Shown: in pieces, positions 33,318 to 44,423 of the stretch
How the letters are laid out: each line of letters starts with the position of its first letter
How positions within the stretch are numbered: position 1 is the stretch's first letter
Source of the DNA: Cephalotus follicularis
Lineage: Eukaryota; Streptophyta; Magnoliopsida; Oxalidales; Cephalotaceae
Assembly (NCBI GenBank): GCA_001972305.1
Contig: BDDD01000023.1
Span: forward strand, 293,707-357,706
Length of the DNA: 64,000 nucleotides
Direction: 5' to 3'
Notes under the pieces: generated by a model
Seen by the model: the letters and a program-made list of their open reading frames with translations, nothing else
Told to the model about the DNA's origin: nothing
Database searches by the model: none
Position numbers and translations under genes: made by a program

Positions 33318-33690
33318 AGATTGTTCTGGGTTTTCCAGTGGTGGTGGACTGGCTTCTATTGAGCCGTACGCGCACTGTGGAAAGACAAACCACACATTGG
33401 ATGATTGTTGGTGGAGAGCTGGTAAATGCATGGTATGTGGAGCTTCTAATCCCATAGAAAGGGAGTGCCCTTGTGATAGATGTGGATTGGGCAGTCAGTT
33501 AGGGTAGAGTTCAGGCCGATCTCAAGGAGGTTCTTACTAGAACCAAGGTATTGGTCATGAGCAGGGCTGTGGTTCTAGACAGCAGTATCTGGACCGTCCT
33601 AGTACCAGTTCGCCTTCTATGGCAGGGAGAAATCCTGGGAAGCAGCCTAGGGGATCAACGCTTATCGTACAGGGTAGGGTATATGGTATG
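33318..33690 (+). pseudogene. E4 gag C-terminus (zinc knuckles)
   Basis: In one frame the knuckle pattern AHCGKTNHTLDDCWW is followed by KCMVCGASNPIERECPCDRCG. It corresponds to the paired Cys motifs of related gypsy gags (compare E8, CPHCDRKGHQPEDCWW). It ends in a Gln/Ser/Gly-rich linker leading to protease, with stops. Confidence 0.75.
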
Positions 33691-34086
33691 GATCAGAGTG
33701 TTGTATGAGGATCTATATCAGTGATTGGATGTACTATTTGTATCTCTCAGCACGTGGCACGAACTCTTATAGATCCGGGCTCATCCCATTCATACGTTGC
33801 ATCAAATTTTATATGCCATAATAATGTGAAGCCCGAGCCTTTTCCTTTTGTGATGGAAGTTAGTACCCCAGTGGGGGAGTCTGTCATTTCAGAATGGGTA
33901 TGCAGGTCTTGTCTTTTAGAGATCGTCGGCTATGTTTTGCTAGCAGATCTTATAATGTTGCCGATGGGTGATCTGGATGTGATCTTTGCGATGGATTGGT
34001 TAGCGGCACATTATACCCATGTGGATTGTAACGGGAAGGTCGCGACCTTCAGTATGTCTGGACAGTCTCGATTTCAGTTTGTTTGA
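33691..34086 (+). pseudogene. E4 aspartic protease
   Basis: The retropepsin active-site region reads TLIDPGSSHSYVA (33760s), and the later DVIFAMDWLAAHY block is the usual second conserved part. The frame is open from 33721 to 34086 and ends in TGA. Pro replaces the Ser/Thr of the D-S/T-G triad, so activity is doubtful. Confidence 0.85.
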
Positions 34087-34990
34087 ACTTTAGAGCACCA
34101 GTCGGTTCAGAGATATCAGCTCTTCATGCTGACAGGCTTATGAGACAGGGTTGCAGTGGTTTCCTGGCTCATGTGACAGATAGCAGGAAACGGTACCAAG
34201 GTTAGAGGATGTTTTGGTATTTTGTGAGCATCTGGATCTGTTTCCGGATGAGTTGACATCCTTACCGCCCAAAAGGGGTGCGGAGTTTGTGATTGATTTG
34301 CTTCCATGGACATCACCGATATCGAGAGCTCCTTATCGTATGTCCCCTCTTGAGTTGAAAGAGTTGAAAGTTTAGTTGCAGGAGTTGCTCGATAGAGGTT
34401 TTATCCTGGCGAGCGTTTCCCCTTAGGGAGCACCTATTTTGTTTGTGAAGAAAAAGGATGGATCCCTTCGGATGTGTATCCATTATCGGCAACTCAACAG
34501 GGTTACAATTAAGAATAAGTATGCACTGCCGTATATCAATGAGTTGTTTGATCAATTGAAAGGTTCTTCAGTGTTCTCTAAATTGGATTTGAGATCAAGA
34601 TATCATCAACTTAGGGTTAGAGCTTTAAACATTCCAAAGATAGCTTTTAGGTCAAGGTATTGGCATTATGAGTTCGTGGTGATGTCATTTGGGGTGACCG
34701 ATGCCGCTGCCGCATTCATGAGTTTGATAAACAGGGTATTCAGCCCGTATCTTGACCAGTTTATCGTGGTCTTCATTGATGATATCTTAGTATATTCCAG
34801 GAGTATGGAGGATCATGGGGAACATTTGTGCTTGGCATTGCAGACTCTGAGAGATCATCAGTTGTATCCAAGTTCAGCAAATGTCCGTTTTGTTTATCGG
34901 AGGTGGCTTTTCTGGGTCATGTCATTTCCAGTGTTGGATTGTCAGTGGATCCCACAAAGGTAGAAGAAGTTAAGGACTAGAAATGACCAA
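34087..34990 (+). pseudogene. E4 reverse transcriptase
   Basis: The lead-in (FPDELTSLPPKRGAEFVIDL) is followed by RT with [28 protein letters not shown] and the intact catalytic [11 protein letters not shown] (near 34770). TAG codons in Gln-like (about 34372) and Trp-like (about 34424) positions and a frame change near 34880 break it. The usual length and order of a gypsy RT are kept. Confidence 0.9.
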
Positions 34991-35530
34991 CAAATGTGTC
35001 TGAAATCCATAGTTTCTTAGGCTTAGCGGGTTATTACCATTGCTTTGTCGAAGGATTCTCATGGATTGCTACACCATTGACCAGATTGACACAGAAGAAG
35101 ACAGCATTTGTTTGGGATAACAACAGTGAGCAGAGCTTCCAGGAGTTGAAGAATCACTTGATTTCTGCTCCGATCTTGTCCTTACCAGAGGGTAATGAAG
35201 GTTTCACGGTATACAGTGATGCGTCGGGAAATGGTTTGGGCTGTGTTTTGTTGCATAATAGAACGGTAATTGCATATGCCTTAAGGAAGTTGAAGCCTCA
35301 TGAGGAGAGCTATCCCGCTCATAATCTTTGTGCTACGAAGTGGAGACATTATTTGTATGGCACAAAGTAAGATGTTTTCACATATCACAAGAGCTTGAAG
35401 CATCTTTTCTTTCAAAAATATCTGAATTTGAGGCAGAGAAGGTGGATGGAGCTGCTCAATTATTACAACTATGAGATACAGTACCATCTAGGCAAGGCTA
35501 ATGTTGTGGTATATGCTTTGAGTCACTGAT
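34991..35530 (+). pseudogene. E4 RNase H
   Basis: Begins with [19 protein letters not shown], then FTVYSDASGNGLGC, ALRKLKPHEESYPAHN and, after a stop near 35370, [22 protein letters not shown] and YHLGKANVV. It ends in a TGA near 35529. Confidence 0.88.
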
Positions 35531-36995
35531 TTGCTTACTTGACGGTTTTCCAGATTCAGACACGGCAATGGTTGATGGACAAGATCAAGGAGCCTCAGGG
35601 GATTGATGGAGGTTTGCTTAAGGCTGCTCTAGATGGTCAAGGTGGATTGAAGCCCCAATTCTTGATTCATGGTGATCGTTTGATCAGATTCTAGGGCAGG
35701 GTTTGTGTTCCTGACAATAAGGAACTAAAGAATGAGTTATTGTCTTAGGCTCATCGCTCTAGTTCTTCATGCATCAGGGGAGTACCAAAATTTACAGAGA
35801 CCTGAAGCTTATCTATTGGTGGAACAATATGAAGAGGGATATAGCAGAGTATGTTGCTTCCTGCTTGGTATGTCAGCAACTCAAGGCAGAACACCAGAGG
35901 CCAACCGGATTGCTACAGCCGTTGTCAATGGCACAATGGAAATGGGAGCGTATCACGATGGATTTTATATCGAGATTGCCACGGACGAGAGCTAACCATG
36001 ATGCCATATGGGTTATTGTTGATCCCTTCACCAAATCTACACACTTTCTAGCGATCAAGATGACTTATTCTCTGGAATGGTTAGCATTTCTATATGTTGG
36101 GGAGATTATGAGACCGCATGGAGTACCAATCAGCATTGTTTTTGACAGAGACCCACGGTTTACCTCGCGGTTTTGGAGGAAACTGCATACAACTCTTGGT
36201 ACTCAGCTGAGTTTTACTACGGCTTTTTGCCCCCATACATATCGTTAGTCTAAACGGACGATTAGACTCTAAAGGATATGCTCTGAGCATGTGTGATGGA
36301 TTGGGGTGGCAGTTGGGATCAGCATCTGCCTTTAGTGGAGTTCTCTTATAATAACAGTATTCATGCTAGCATCGGTATGGCACCATTTCAGGCCCTTTAT
36401 GGACGAAAATGCAAAACTCCAATCTGTTGGTTTGAGTTAGGTGACCAGAGTCTCCTAGGGCCAAAGCTCGTGCAAGAAACGACAGAGAAGTCCAGGGTTA
36501 TCAGGGAAAGGCTTCTAACGGCTCAGAGTCAACAGAAGAGTTATGCCGACCATCAACTACGGGATCTAGAGTTCTCAGAGGGTGATCATGTTTTCCTTAA
36601 AAATCTCTCTGACTAAATGAATTATGAGGTTCGGCAAGAGAAGGAAATTGGCTCCACGGTTTATTGGGCCTTTTGAGATCCTTGAGAGAGTAGGTGCAGT
36701 CGCCTATAGACTTGCCCTACCTCCCAGCCTAACAGTGGTGCACAGTGTGTTTCATGTGTTGATGCCAAGGAAGTATCACCCAGATCCTTCACATGTATTG
36801 CAGTATGAGCCGTGGGATCTGAGGACGAATATGGGTTTTGAGGAGATGCCTGTTCAGATTCTTGATTGCCGAGTCAAGCAGCTAAGGAACAAGGAGATTA
36901 CTTTGGTTAAGGTTTTATGGCAGTATAACGGGCTCGAGGAAGCAACATGGGAGTGTGAGGATGACATGAGTGCTTTGTATCCTCATTTGTTTTGA
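35531..36995 (+). pseudogene. E4 integrase with chromodomain-like C-terminus
   Basis: The zinc-binding part is in two frames (VCVPDNKELKNELL; CLVCQQLKAEHQRP). The core shows Asp in MDFISRLP, Asp in FDRDPRF and Glu in LVEFSYNN; stops lie near 36248 and between core and C-terminal parts. The tail ([18 protein letters not shown], then [19 protein letters not shown]) resembles a chromodomain-like end and stops at 36993-36995. Confidence 0.9.
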
Positions 36996-37026
36996 TCCTA
37001 GGTAATCTCATGACGAGATTTCTCTC

Positions 37027-37038
37027 AGGAGGGGAGGA
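37027..37038 (+). other. E4 polypurine tract
   Basis: AGGAGGGGAGGA directly before the 3' LTR; the plus-strand priming site by position. Confidence 0.85.
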
Positions 37039-39465
37039 TGTAAGTCCTAGACATTTTATATGTACGGAATGGTATGCATTATTGTTTGTACATATATGGT
37101 ATTGTACACTATTATATTGATGGATGGTATGGATTGTATATGATATATACTATTTTCCATTTCTATGTCTGTTAATGGGTAGTGGAGGTTCAGTAGAACC
37201 TGATCGTAGCTTATATGATTTTCGCCTAAAGGGAACCTATTTCTATATATAGGCGGTCCAGTTCTTTCTATTCTCATTCCATTCTAGAGAGAGACTGAGC
37301 TAGAGAGAGGAAGTAGGCGAAATTAAGCAAACAAGGTGTCTCTGGGATTGTGGCAATGTATAGAACCTAAAGGGAGAAGCAGAACGAAGATTTAAACAAC
37401 ATATTCTCCGTTCTCAACAAATTTGAGGTAGGTTCTACATATGCTTTGATCTCCACATTGTGATGGTTTTGCATGATGTTATGGTTATGGATGGTTGTAT
37501 ACATGTTAGATGGATGGTTTATGGAACCGAATATGGTTAATAACGGATTGAAATGGAGATTGGAGAGAAATTTGAGAGTTGAGACTTTTTGCCCAATTTC
37601 CGTTTTCTCTCAAACTATTGGTTATGGAAATGGATTTAAACGGTTTAAAAGTTGTTTTTTGAGTTTTAATCGATCTTTGGAGCTTATAGCTTCCTTTGAA
37701 TCCAATTTTAAACTGTTTAAATGAGTTTCTGATCGATTTTGTAGTGTTGACAGCAGCCTGGCTGTTGACGTGTTCTTCGTACGCGTCGACGTGTTCTTTA
37801 GTGCACAAAGCGATGACATCTAGGTTTGAGCGTCAACGCCTTTTGTGTTTCTTCCCGTTTTTATGCGCAACGCGTTAACGGAATAAAGGAAAATGGGCAT
37901 AAGCATCGACGCTTTTGGCTTAAGCATCGACGCCTTATGTACTGTAAGTGGTTGACGCTTAGTGGCACGTGTTGACGGTTAAGGCCTACTGCTTTAACCG
38001 TCGACACCTAGCGCAAAGCGGCGATGTTAAGCGTCGACGCCTAAGCATTAAGGCGTTGATGCCTAAACCCCCTCTCTTATCCAAACCTCATTGTTTTCAA
38101 CAGGTTTCAATCCCAAATGATTTTCTCTTCAAAGGGATTCCATAGGAAGCCTCCCTAACGCCTTATAGCCTATGGAAATCCTCCTTTAACACCTTTGATT
38201 TCCAAATAAACTTTCAAAGTGAAAATTTAAAGGAAATCAAACAAAATGGTTTTATACCAAAGGTTTTTAAAAATGGTTAGGATAGCTCAATTACGACATT
38301 TGGACGCTTATATCCTAGTTGGACTTCCTCTCCATTATTTTCAAATTCGATAGGGACCAAGAAATTTGTTATGGAAATATGGTTATGGAAAATGTTTTTT
38401 AAATAGTTTTGATAGATGGATCCTATTTGATCCTTTATGGTTAGGTCCTTATGTTTTAAATGGAAATATGGTTATGGGCTACGGGTATGGTACGACTATG
38501 ATTGATGGATTGTTATGGTTGAGACCTTATGGGATAACCCATTCATAATCTTCATTTTCATCATGAAGAATTATGGATGCAGGCCACATATTATATAGAT
38601 ATGGATTCCTCCCTTTTTGGGTGACCTACGAGCATCATCGCATTGTGGACTGACATGGTGTGGATATGGCATGGTTATGGTATAGGCTAAGACCGTTGAG
38701 GACTAGCATTATGGTATGGGCTAGGACCATTGAGGACTAGCATTATGGTATGGATAATGTCACCGATGTTATCCTATGCTCCATACGGCTATGGCACGAA
38801 TAGTGTATAGACGATGGAGTTATTATCTCACCCCGGAGTGGCAGAGAAGTACTTGACCGTATGGATTGATTGTCCCCATGGATGGTTATGGATTGCTTTT
38901 ATGGATTGTCTGTAGGCCTATGGCCTTTGATGTGTTTAGGTCTAGCCAAGTATACCACCGCTTTGGGCCGGTTGGTATACTGAACCTGTCCACAATATGC
39001 ATTCATGCATATAATATGTCATGCATATATATATATATATATATATATATGTTATATCTGTTGCATGCATAGCATATAGTGTAGCCTACACAGCCATGGG
39101 TTGCTGACCCATTCATGTAATGGGTCAGGTTCAGGTGCAGGTACAGGTGATGCACCGCAGTGAAGCAGCTCGAGACGGATCAGACTTTCCAGACAGATCA
39201 TGGTCATAAGTTTAGATTTTTTTATCTACCTTGTGTATAAGATTGGATGTATAAGAGACATTTGTATTTCATCTTTTGACTGGCCGGCTTGTGGCAGCGC
39301 TTAAGATATGTATGTTGATGTTATGGATATGGTTTGGCCGCATGCATATGGTATTTAATGTTTTAATTTGTAGCACTTTTGAAGTATGATGTGTATGGAT
39401 TGCTTGAATGGATGGAATATCACGCGTCAAACCTTGGGGATTTCCCCACGGTTCGGGGTGTGACA
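37039..39465 (+). repeat. E4 3' LTR (2427 bp)
   Basis: Starts TGTAAGTCCT and ends GGGTGTGACA, followed by TSD TGGGC. It has the palindrome array (37744-38062), a 34-bp tandem duplication (38681-38748), an AT microsatellite (39027-39050) and the conserved hairpin (39104-39128). Confidence 0.94.
37744..38062. promoter_or_regulatory. Palindrome array in E4 3' LTR
   Basis: Sites start at 37744, 37762, 37783, 37810, 37830, 37872, 37903, 37924, 37949, 37969, 37998, 38018, 38031 and 38053. Most steps are 18-21 or 27-29. The core is GTCGAC, often GTTGAC after C-to-T change. Confidence 0.65.
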
Positions 39466-39872
39466 TGGGCCATGTTTTTCTTAAGCCCAACTTTCGGCCC
39501 ATTACATCCCAAATTCTCCAGAATTCTAGAGGGCTCTTCACATTGACCCATTATATCTTAAATTCTTCAGAATTCTAGAAGGCTCTTTACACTCATATAA
39601 ATACGCAGATGGTACAAAAATTTAAAAAAGGAAGGTGACGGGCCACTTTTCATTCTTGTGTTGATCAAATTCCACCTTCTTCTGTTCTCCTTATTCTCTT
39701 GGCCGGAGTTTCATCATCAAGAAAGCATAGACGTGAATTCTCTCCCATATTCTAACTTGGATCCATTAGTTGATCCGAAGCATTCAAGGGGTTAGTCCAT
39801 GATGGTGGACCGAATAAATCTGTGAGTGGGATATTCCCTTCCTTCTATGATCTTGAGACTTATATATATATA
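39466..39872. promoter_or_regulatory. Unassigned segment with a promoter-like repeat
   Basis: Begins with the right TSD of E4. A 49-bp unit is repeated (39498-39546, 39547-39595), each copy with GAATTCTAGA; the second has TTCTAGAA, a heat-shock-element-like inverted module. TATAAATA at 39596-39603 directly follows. No coding region. It ends where the truncated E8 LTR begins. It could be part of another, unrecognised LTR. Confidence 0.5.
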
Positions 39873-42832
39873 TCGACGTCTTTAAAAAGGATATCAGTCA
39901 CGTTATGAACTGACAGAATAACGTGCAAGGGGAGGGAATCCAAGGCCTTTGCAGGCACCAGATGCAACATGTTGTGCATGCTGGGATGCTACCAGGCATG
40001 CACCAGAACGTGTCCTCAACTTTGTGCATGCAAAGGGTACACATCTTCATCTGCAAGTGCAGAAAACAAAGAGGAAAATAACAAAAAAAAAAGAAAGAAG
40101 AAAACGGGGAGAGAAGGGAATGGGGAAATGGAACCTGTAAATGCATGCAACAGGAATAGTGAAGAGGGGAGAGAGTCCCCTAGCATAAATGCTCTCTCTT
40201 CCCCGCTAGTTTGGTTAAACACCTGAGTGTTAACAAGGAAAGGTAAAATAGTGAGGAGAGATAAACAACTTCCACCATTGTTAAACCAGTGGAGCTTGGG
40301 AAAACTTCGAGCTGGAAGCTTGTAGCAATGGGACAACCTTGGAGCTGCTGTGGACAATTCTTGGAACACAAAGAGGTGGACTTTCAAGGTTTCTAACTTG
40401 AAACCAGAGGTAGGGGAAGTATATGTGCACTTTTGAGTTCAAAACAAATGTCTTGCCATGAATAAAATGCATGAATTGCATGCCTGTTTGGGAGTTGATT
40501 AGGATGTTTGTTTCATAATATGAACACCTGGTTGAGCGGACTATGCATGCATGTTGAATTCTGTATGAATCCCATGTTAGACTGTGTGTATAACTGGATT
40601 TTATGTCCCTGTTTGGTTGTTGTATGGAAGAGACAGTGTTCTGGACTCTTGAACGTCGATGCTTTTGTGATAAGCAGCGATGTCTTTATGCGATGAGGCA
40701 ATAGATGTCGATGTCTTGGTTAAGCGTCGATGTCTATTTCAACCATTTGCAGAACTGCAATGTTTGCTTCTGGACTTGTGGACTCTGATAGATTAACGAT
40801 TTTGTTATACATATAAATAACCTGTTGTGCGTGTTACGCCATAAGTGGTGTACCTGGGAAGCGCATGCGTGGATGGAGGATGGATTCTTCCTTGACATGG
40901 AGTTTGGTCAAAGTGATACCTCCTGGTACCATTTAAACATCGACGTCTATGGATGGCATCGACGTCTTTGGTTGCTATGCATTGGGTCTTGTAGATAACG
41001 CGAGGACGTGTTAAGGTTCCTACCTTAAACGTCGATGCGTTGTGATGAACATCGATGTCTAAGGGTTTTGGCTTGAAGGCATCGACGCCTACAGGAAACA
41101 TCGACGCGATTCGTACTGTTGTAAGCACTGACCTTGAAGATAAACCTTGACGCTTTTGGGGCAATGAACATCGACGCGTTGAGGAAAGACATCGACGTCT
41201 TTCCTCCTGGTTTGTGCAGTTTGACCCATTTTGGGCCTGTTAGCTCCGGAACGATTCTAGAAATAACTCTAGGCATGTTTTAGCATATGATTGCATTGCA
41301 TACTACTGAGAATTGATTTGTTGTAATACCGCGTGATTTCTTAAATGAATTTAATTTAAGAAATGTGTATATGATGGTTGTGTGGAAATATGTTTATATA
41401 TATTTTCCGAAAAGGATTGTAAAATGATATCAAATGTTTGAAATTATGCATACGGAAATAAGTAATTTCAAAGGACTAAATACTGTGCAAAGACTAGTTA
41501 TACATTTTGAACAAATGTAATATTGTCAAGTACTTTATACATAATAAATTACTTGGAAAATGGTTCGTGACGGAAATGCATATTTTCCCAAAAGGATTGC
41601 GAAACGGTTTCACATAAATAAAATAATGTTATATGGACATGAGTATTTTGAAGGATCAGAGTACATGTTTTTAATATATGTTTCAAGAATTTATCCTTAT
41701 AAATTACTCGAAAAGGACTGCGAAATTTTGATAACTACTAAACCCTGTTGGGTGGGTAGCTGAAACGGTTAACTGTGTTAAAAAGGACTGATGCCCATTT
41801 GGGATGTTTTGATTGGAAGTATTCTTTTGTTAATTACTTGTGATGGCTTGTTTGGGTTACTAAGCTCTGTTGGGTTAGTAGCCAGGAATTCCACTATTGA
41901 GCTCTGTTGGGAAAGTAGTTGGAAGTTCCGCATACGGTAGCCACTAAGCTCTGTTGAGTAAGTAGCTAGGGTTTCCCATGAATGGTTACTGAGCCCTGTT
42001 GAGCAAGTAACCAGGGATTCCCTCTTGGGTTGCTAAGCACTATTGTGTAAGTAACCGGTTGTTGAGCCTGGGTGTCAGCAACTTTGATCTGGCTTGATGG
42101 GTCCTTAGTGACCTGATCGTTGTATCTGGCCCTATGGGGACAGTCTTGTACTTGTGTTATTGTGACCCTCGGGTGATACCTGCTTGTGGATATATATATA
42201 TTCATGTATATCCTGTGTTATTCACGTACTGCATCATGAATATATATATATATATATATTCATGTATATCCTGTGTTATTCACGTACTGCATCATGAATG
42301 CATTCATTTCATGTCATTCATTGTTTGATCCCAAATGTATTTATACTTAGCCGAGTGAGGACAAAGGCTAACCCCCTACTATTTCAGATTGACGGAGACA
42401 GTCGGATAGGTGCGGTTAAGGACATTTGGGAGCTGCTATCTAAAGGTTGTTGAAGCTAATCTTGTATTATGATAATCCTACTCGTGTTGGAGAGGATGAC
42501 AATTGTACTTGTTCAATTTGGATATTGTAATTGGGGTTTTGAAACAATGATTCACTATTTGATTTATATATGTGAACTTCTCCATGGGAGATATTTATGG
42601 TTAAAATGCAGGTTATATCACGCTCCGTTTCGTGAGCATTTAACAATGATGTTGTTTTGTTGTAACACGTAGTATGGGGTGCGTGTTACATTGTTAATTC
42701 GGCTTATATTAAAGGCTTCCGCAACTGATGTATCTGTTTTAAAAAGGTTCAAATTTATCGTAAAATTTGATAAGCCGGATTATTATGTTAATTGCTACCA
42801 CTTATATGTCGTTTGGAAAACGGGGTGTGACA
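39873..42832 (+). repeat. E8 5' LTR, 5'-truncated
   Basis: It starts inside the LTR at the point equal to 44771 and ends GGGGTGTGACA at 42832. It contains the array (40653-41198), a duplicated ~56-bp unit with AT repeats (42188-42297), and the CTAAC...ATTTCAG block (42368-42387). The paired open frames on both strands at 39900-40480 are non-coding LTR sequence. Confidence 0.9.
40653..41198. promoter_or_regulatory. Palindrome array in E8 5' LTR (ACATCGACGT/ACGTCGATGC type)
   Basis: Sites start at 40653, 40675, 40705, 40724; 40937, 40956; 41029, 41049, 41079, 41098, 41144, 41168, 41189. Steps of 19-22 and 30 dominate. The matching arrays in the 3' LTR lie at 44630-44790 and 45550-46100. Confidence 0.7.
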
Positions 42833-42835
42833 AGA

Positions 42836-42847
42836 TGGTATCAGAGC
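42836..42847 (+). other. E8 primer-binding site, Met-tRNA
   Basis: TGGTATCAGAGC, exact, three bases after the LTR end. Confidence 0.95.
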
Positions 42848-42924
42848 ATATATCCATTTCCTTGGCAATTAACAGATTGTTTCCTTGAGATGACTAATAA
42901 TGACATCTGTTCCATATAGGAACA

Positions 42925-44106
42925 GTGGACAGAAGGAGAACACGTGCGAGAGCTAGAGCTGCTGAGGCCAATGCCCCCAGGGCGGCGAATGCCCCGCGAG
43001 GAGTAAATGTTCCCCATGATGACAGAGATCCGTTGGTGCGTATTGCGGATTACTTTCAGCAACAGATGGCCTTCAATATGGCTAATGCGGAGGAGATGCG
43101 CCAATACTACGCGCAAGCTCAACCCCGACATAGAGCTCCTGCTCAGTGTGACCATGAAGATGGGAACTCTTTTGGGAAAGACTTAGAGAGATTCATGAGG
43201 CAGAATCCTCCTAGCTTTCGAGGAGAGCTATATGCCACTATTGCAGAAAGATGGTTACAAGATCTGGAGAAGATCTTTGAAGTTATGGATTGTACCGAAA
43301 ACCAGAAGCTGAAATTTGCTGTCTACCAGTTATGGGGCGAGGCCATCCACTGGTGGGAGATGGTCAAGGCAAAGTGGGAGTCAACCAGACTCGATAGTAC
43401 ATGGGAGAGATTCCAGAGAGAGTTTCTTGATACCTATGTTCCTCGTATTGAGCAAGAACGAAGAGAGACAGAACTTCTAGCCCAGGTTTATGGAGCTTGC
43501 CAGACACCCCGCCTATCTGGTGGCGAATGAGGAAAAGAAAATTCAGAGATTCCTGAGGGGTCTACGACCGGACCTTCGATCAAGGATTAGAGCTATGGAG
43601 TTGGGAACTTTTGTAGAGGTTGCCCAAAAGCAAGGTTGCTGGAAAGCATCGCAAGTGAGGACCGCACCGAGAGAGCTCGTACACAGCAGAGCAACCAAAC
43701 TTCCAAGCAATCTAGGCCAGCTTCATCTATGTGGAAAAGTAGTGGTTCTCCAACAAAGTCGACAAAGAATGAATCTCAGCAAACTGCTAATCAGGGCACT
43801 CCTAGTCAGGGGAGTAATGCTAGGACGGGAGTCTGTCCCCATTGTGACCGCAAGGGCCATCAACCGGAGGACTGCTGGTGGAAAAATGGGTCATGTATGA
43901 GGTGTGGAGCACCTAACCATTGAAGGAGGGATTGTCCGATGAAGCAAGTGATAGTGCCCCCTGGACCTGCCGGTGATGGTGGCGCTATAGCTGGACCTTC
44001 ACAACGGAGAGATACCGGCAAAGGCATCATGAGAGGTACTTTTGCTGTCTATGATGCATTCTTTTATCATGTATCAAAATTGTACTTGATTTACTGGACG
44101 ACCTAA
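42925..44106 (+). pseudogene. E8 gag with zinc knuckles (frameshifted)
   Basis: The frame opens at 42925, 77 bases after the PBS, with a basic N-terminus (MDRRRTRARARAAEAN). The gag domain follows: FGKDLERFMRQNPPSF, AVYQLWGEAIHWWE and FLDTYVPRIEQERRETELL. Near 43480 a deletion and frame change remove a conserved piece; the frame resumes as ELARHPAYLVANEEKK. A further frame change precedes the knuckles CPHCDRKGHQPEDCWW and CMRCGAPNH, with a stop at 43921 inside the second. It is the closest relative of E1 gag. Confidence 0.88.
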
Positions 44107-44423
44107 AGTCGTGATTGAGTGAACGTTATGGGTGTTAAGCTAGAACCTTCGAAGGCTAAGCTAGTAAGTGCAAGGATAAATGAACGTTGACATCACAGTC
44201 TAATGAATGATCGAACGGTGGTTTGAACGATCGAGAGAATGAACGACCAACGCTTAGGTCAAATCTCGTGAATGAACTTCGAGAGGAGTCAAGATCGTTA
44301 AGAAGAAGTTACTTGTGGCATGAAGCTGACGGAAGGGTTATGAGATGACTAAGGATGATACCCTTAATCATCCAGAGTATACTAAGTAAATTCGAGGACG
44401 AATTTCTTTGAAGGAGGGTGGAT
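44107..44423 (+). other. E8 3' untranslated tract and polypurine tract
   Basis: No pol. The last part (AAATTCGAGGACGAATTTC) resembles the usual end of gypsy pol before the LTR, so the internal deletion joined the gag end to the pol end. GAAGGAGGGTGGA just before 44424 is the polypurine tract. Confidence 0.7.

Larger units (their letters stand above)
17481..39465 (+). mobile_element. E4: Ty3/gypsy retrotransposon, old, with two nested insertions
   Basis: Two LTRs of ~2.42 kb (17481-19898; 37039-39465) enclose gag-PR-RT-RH-IN remnants. The TSD TGGGC is seen at 17476-17480 and 39466-39470. The LTRs differ at many sites, and gag and pol carry many stops and frameshifts, so the insertion is old. 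E5 (with E6 inside) interrupts the leader before gag, and E7 interrupts gag near its zinc knuckle. A GGAGGGGAGGA polypurine tract precedes the 3' LTR. Confidence 0.95.

Noticed and set aside
39898-40481. Open frames repeated at 44820-45600
   Set aside because: They are duplicated only because both are E8 LTR copies; frames exist on both strands without codon signal.
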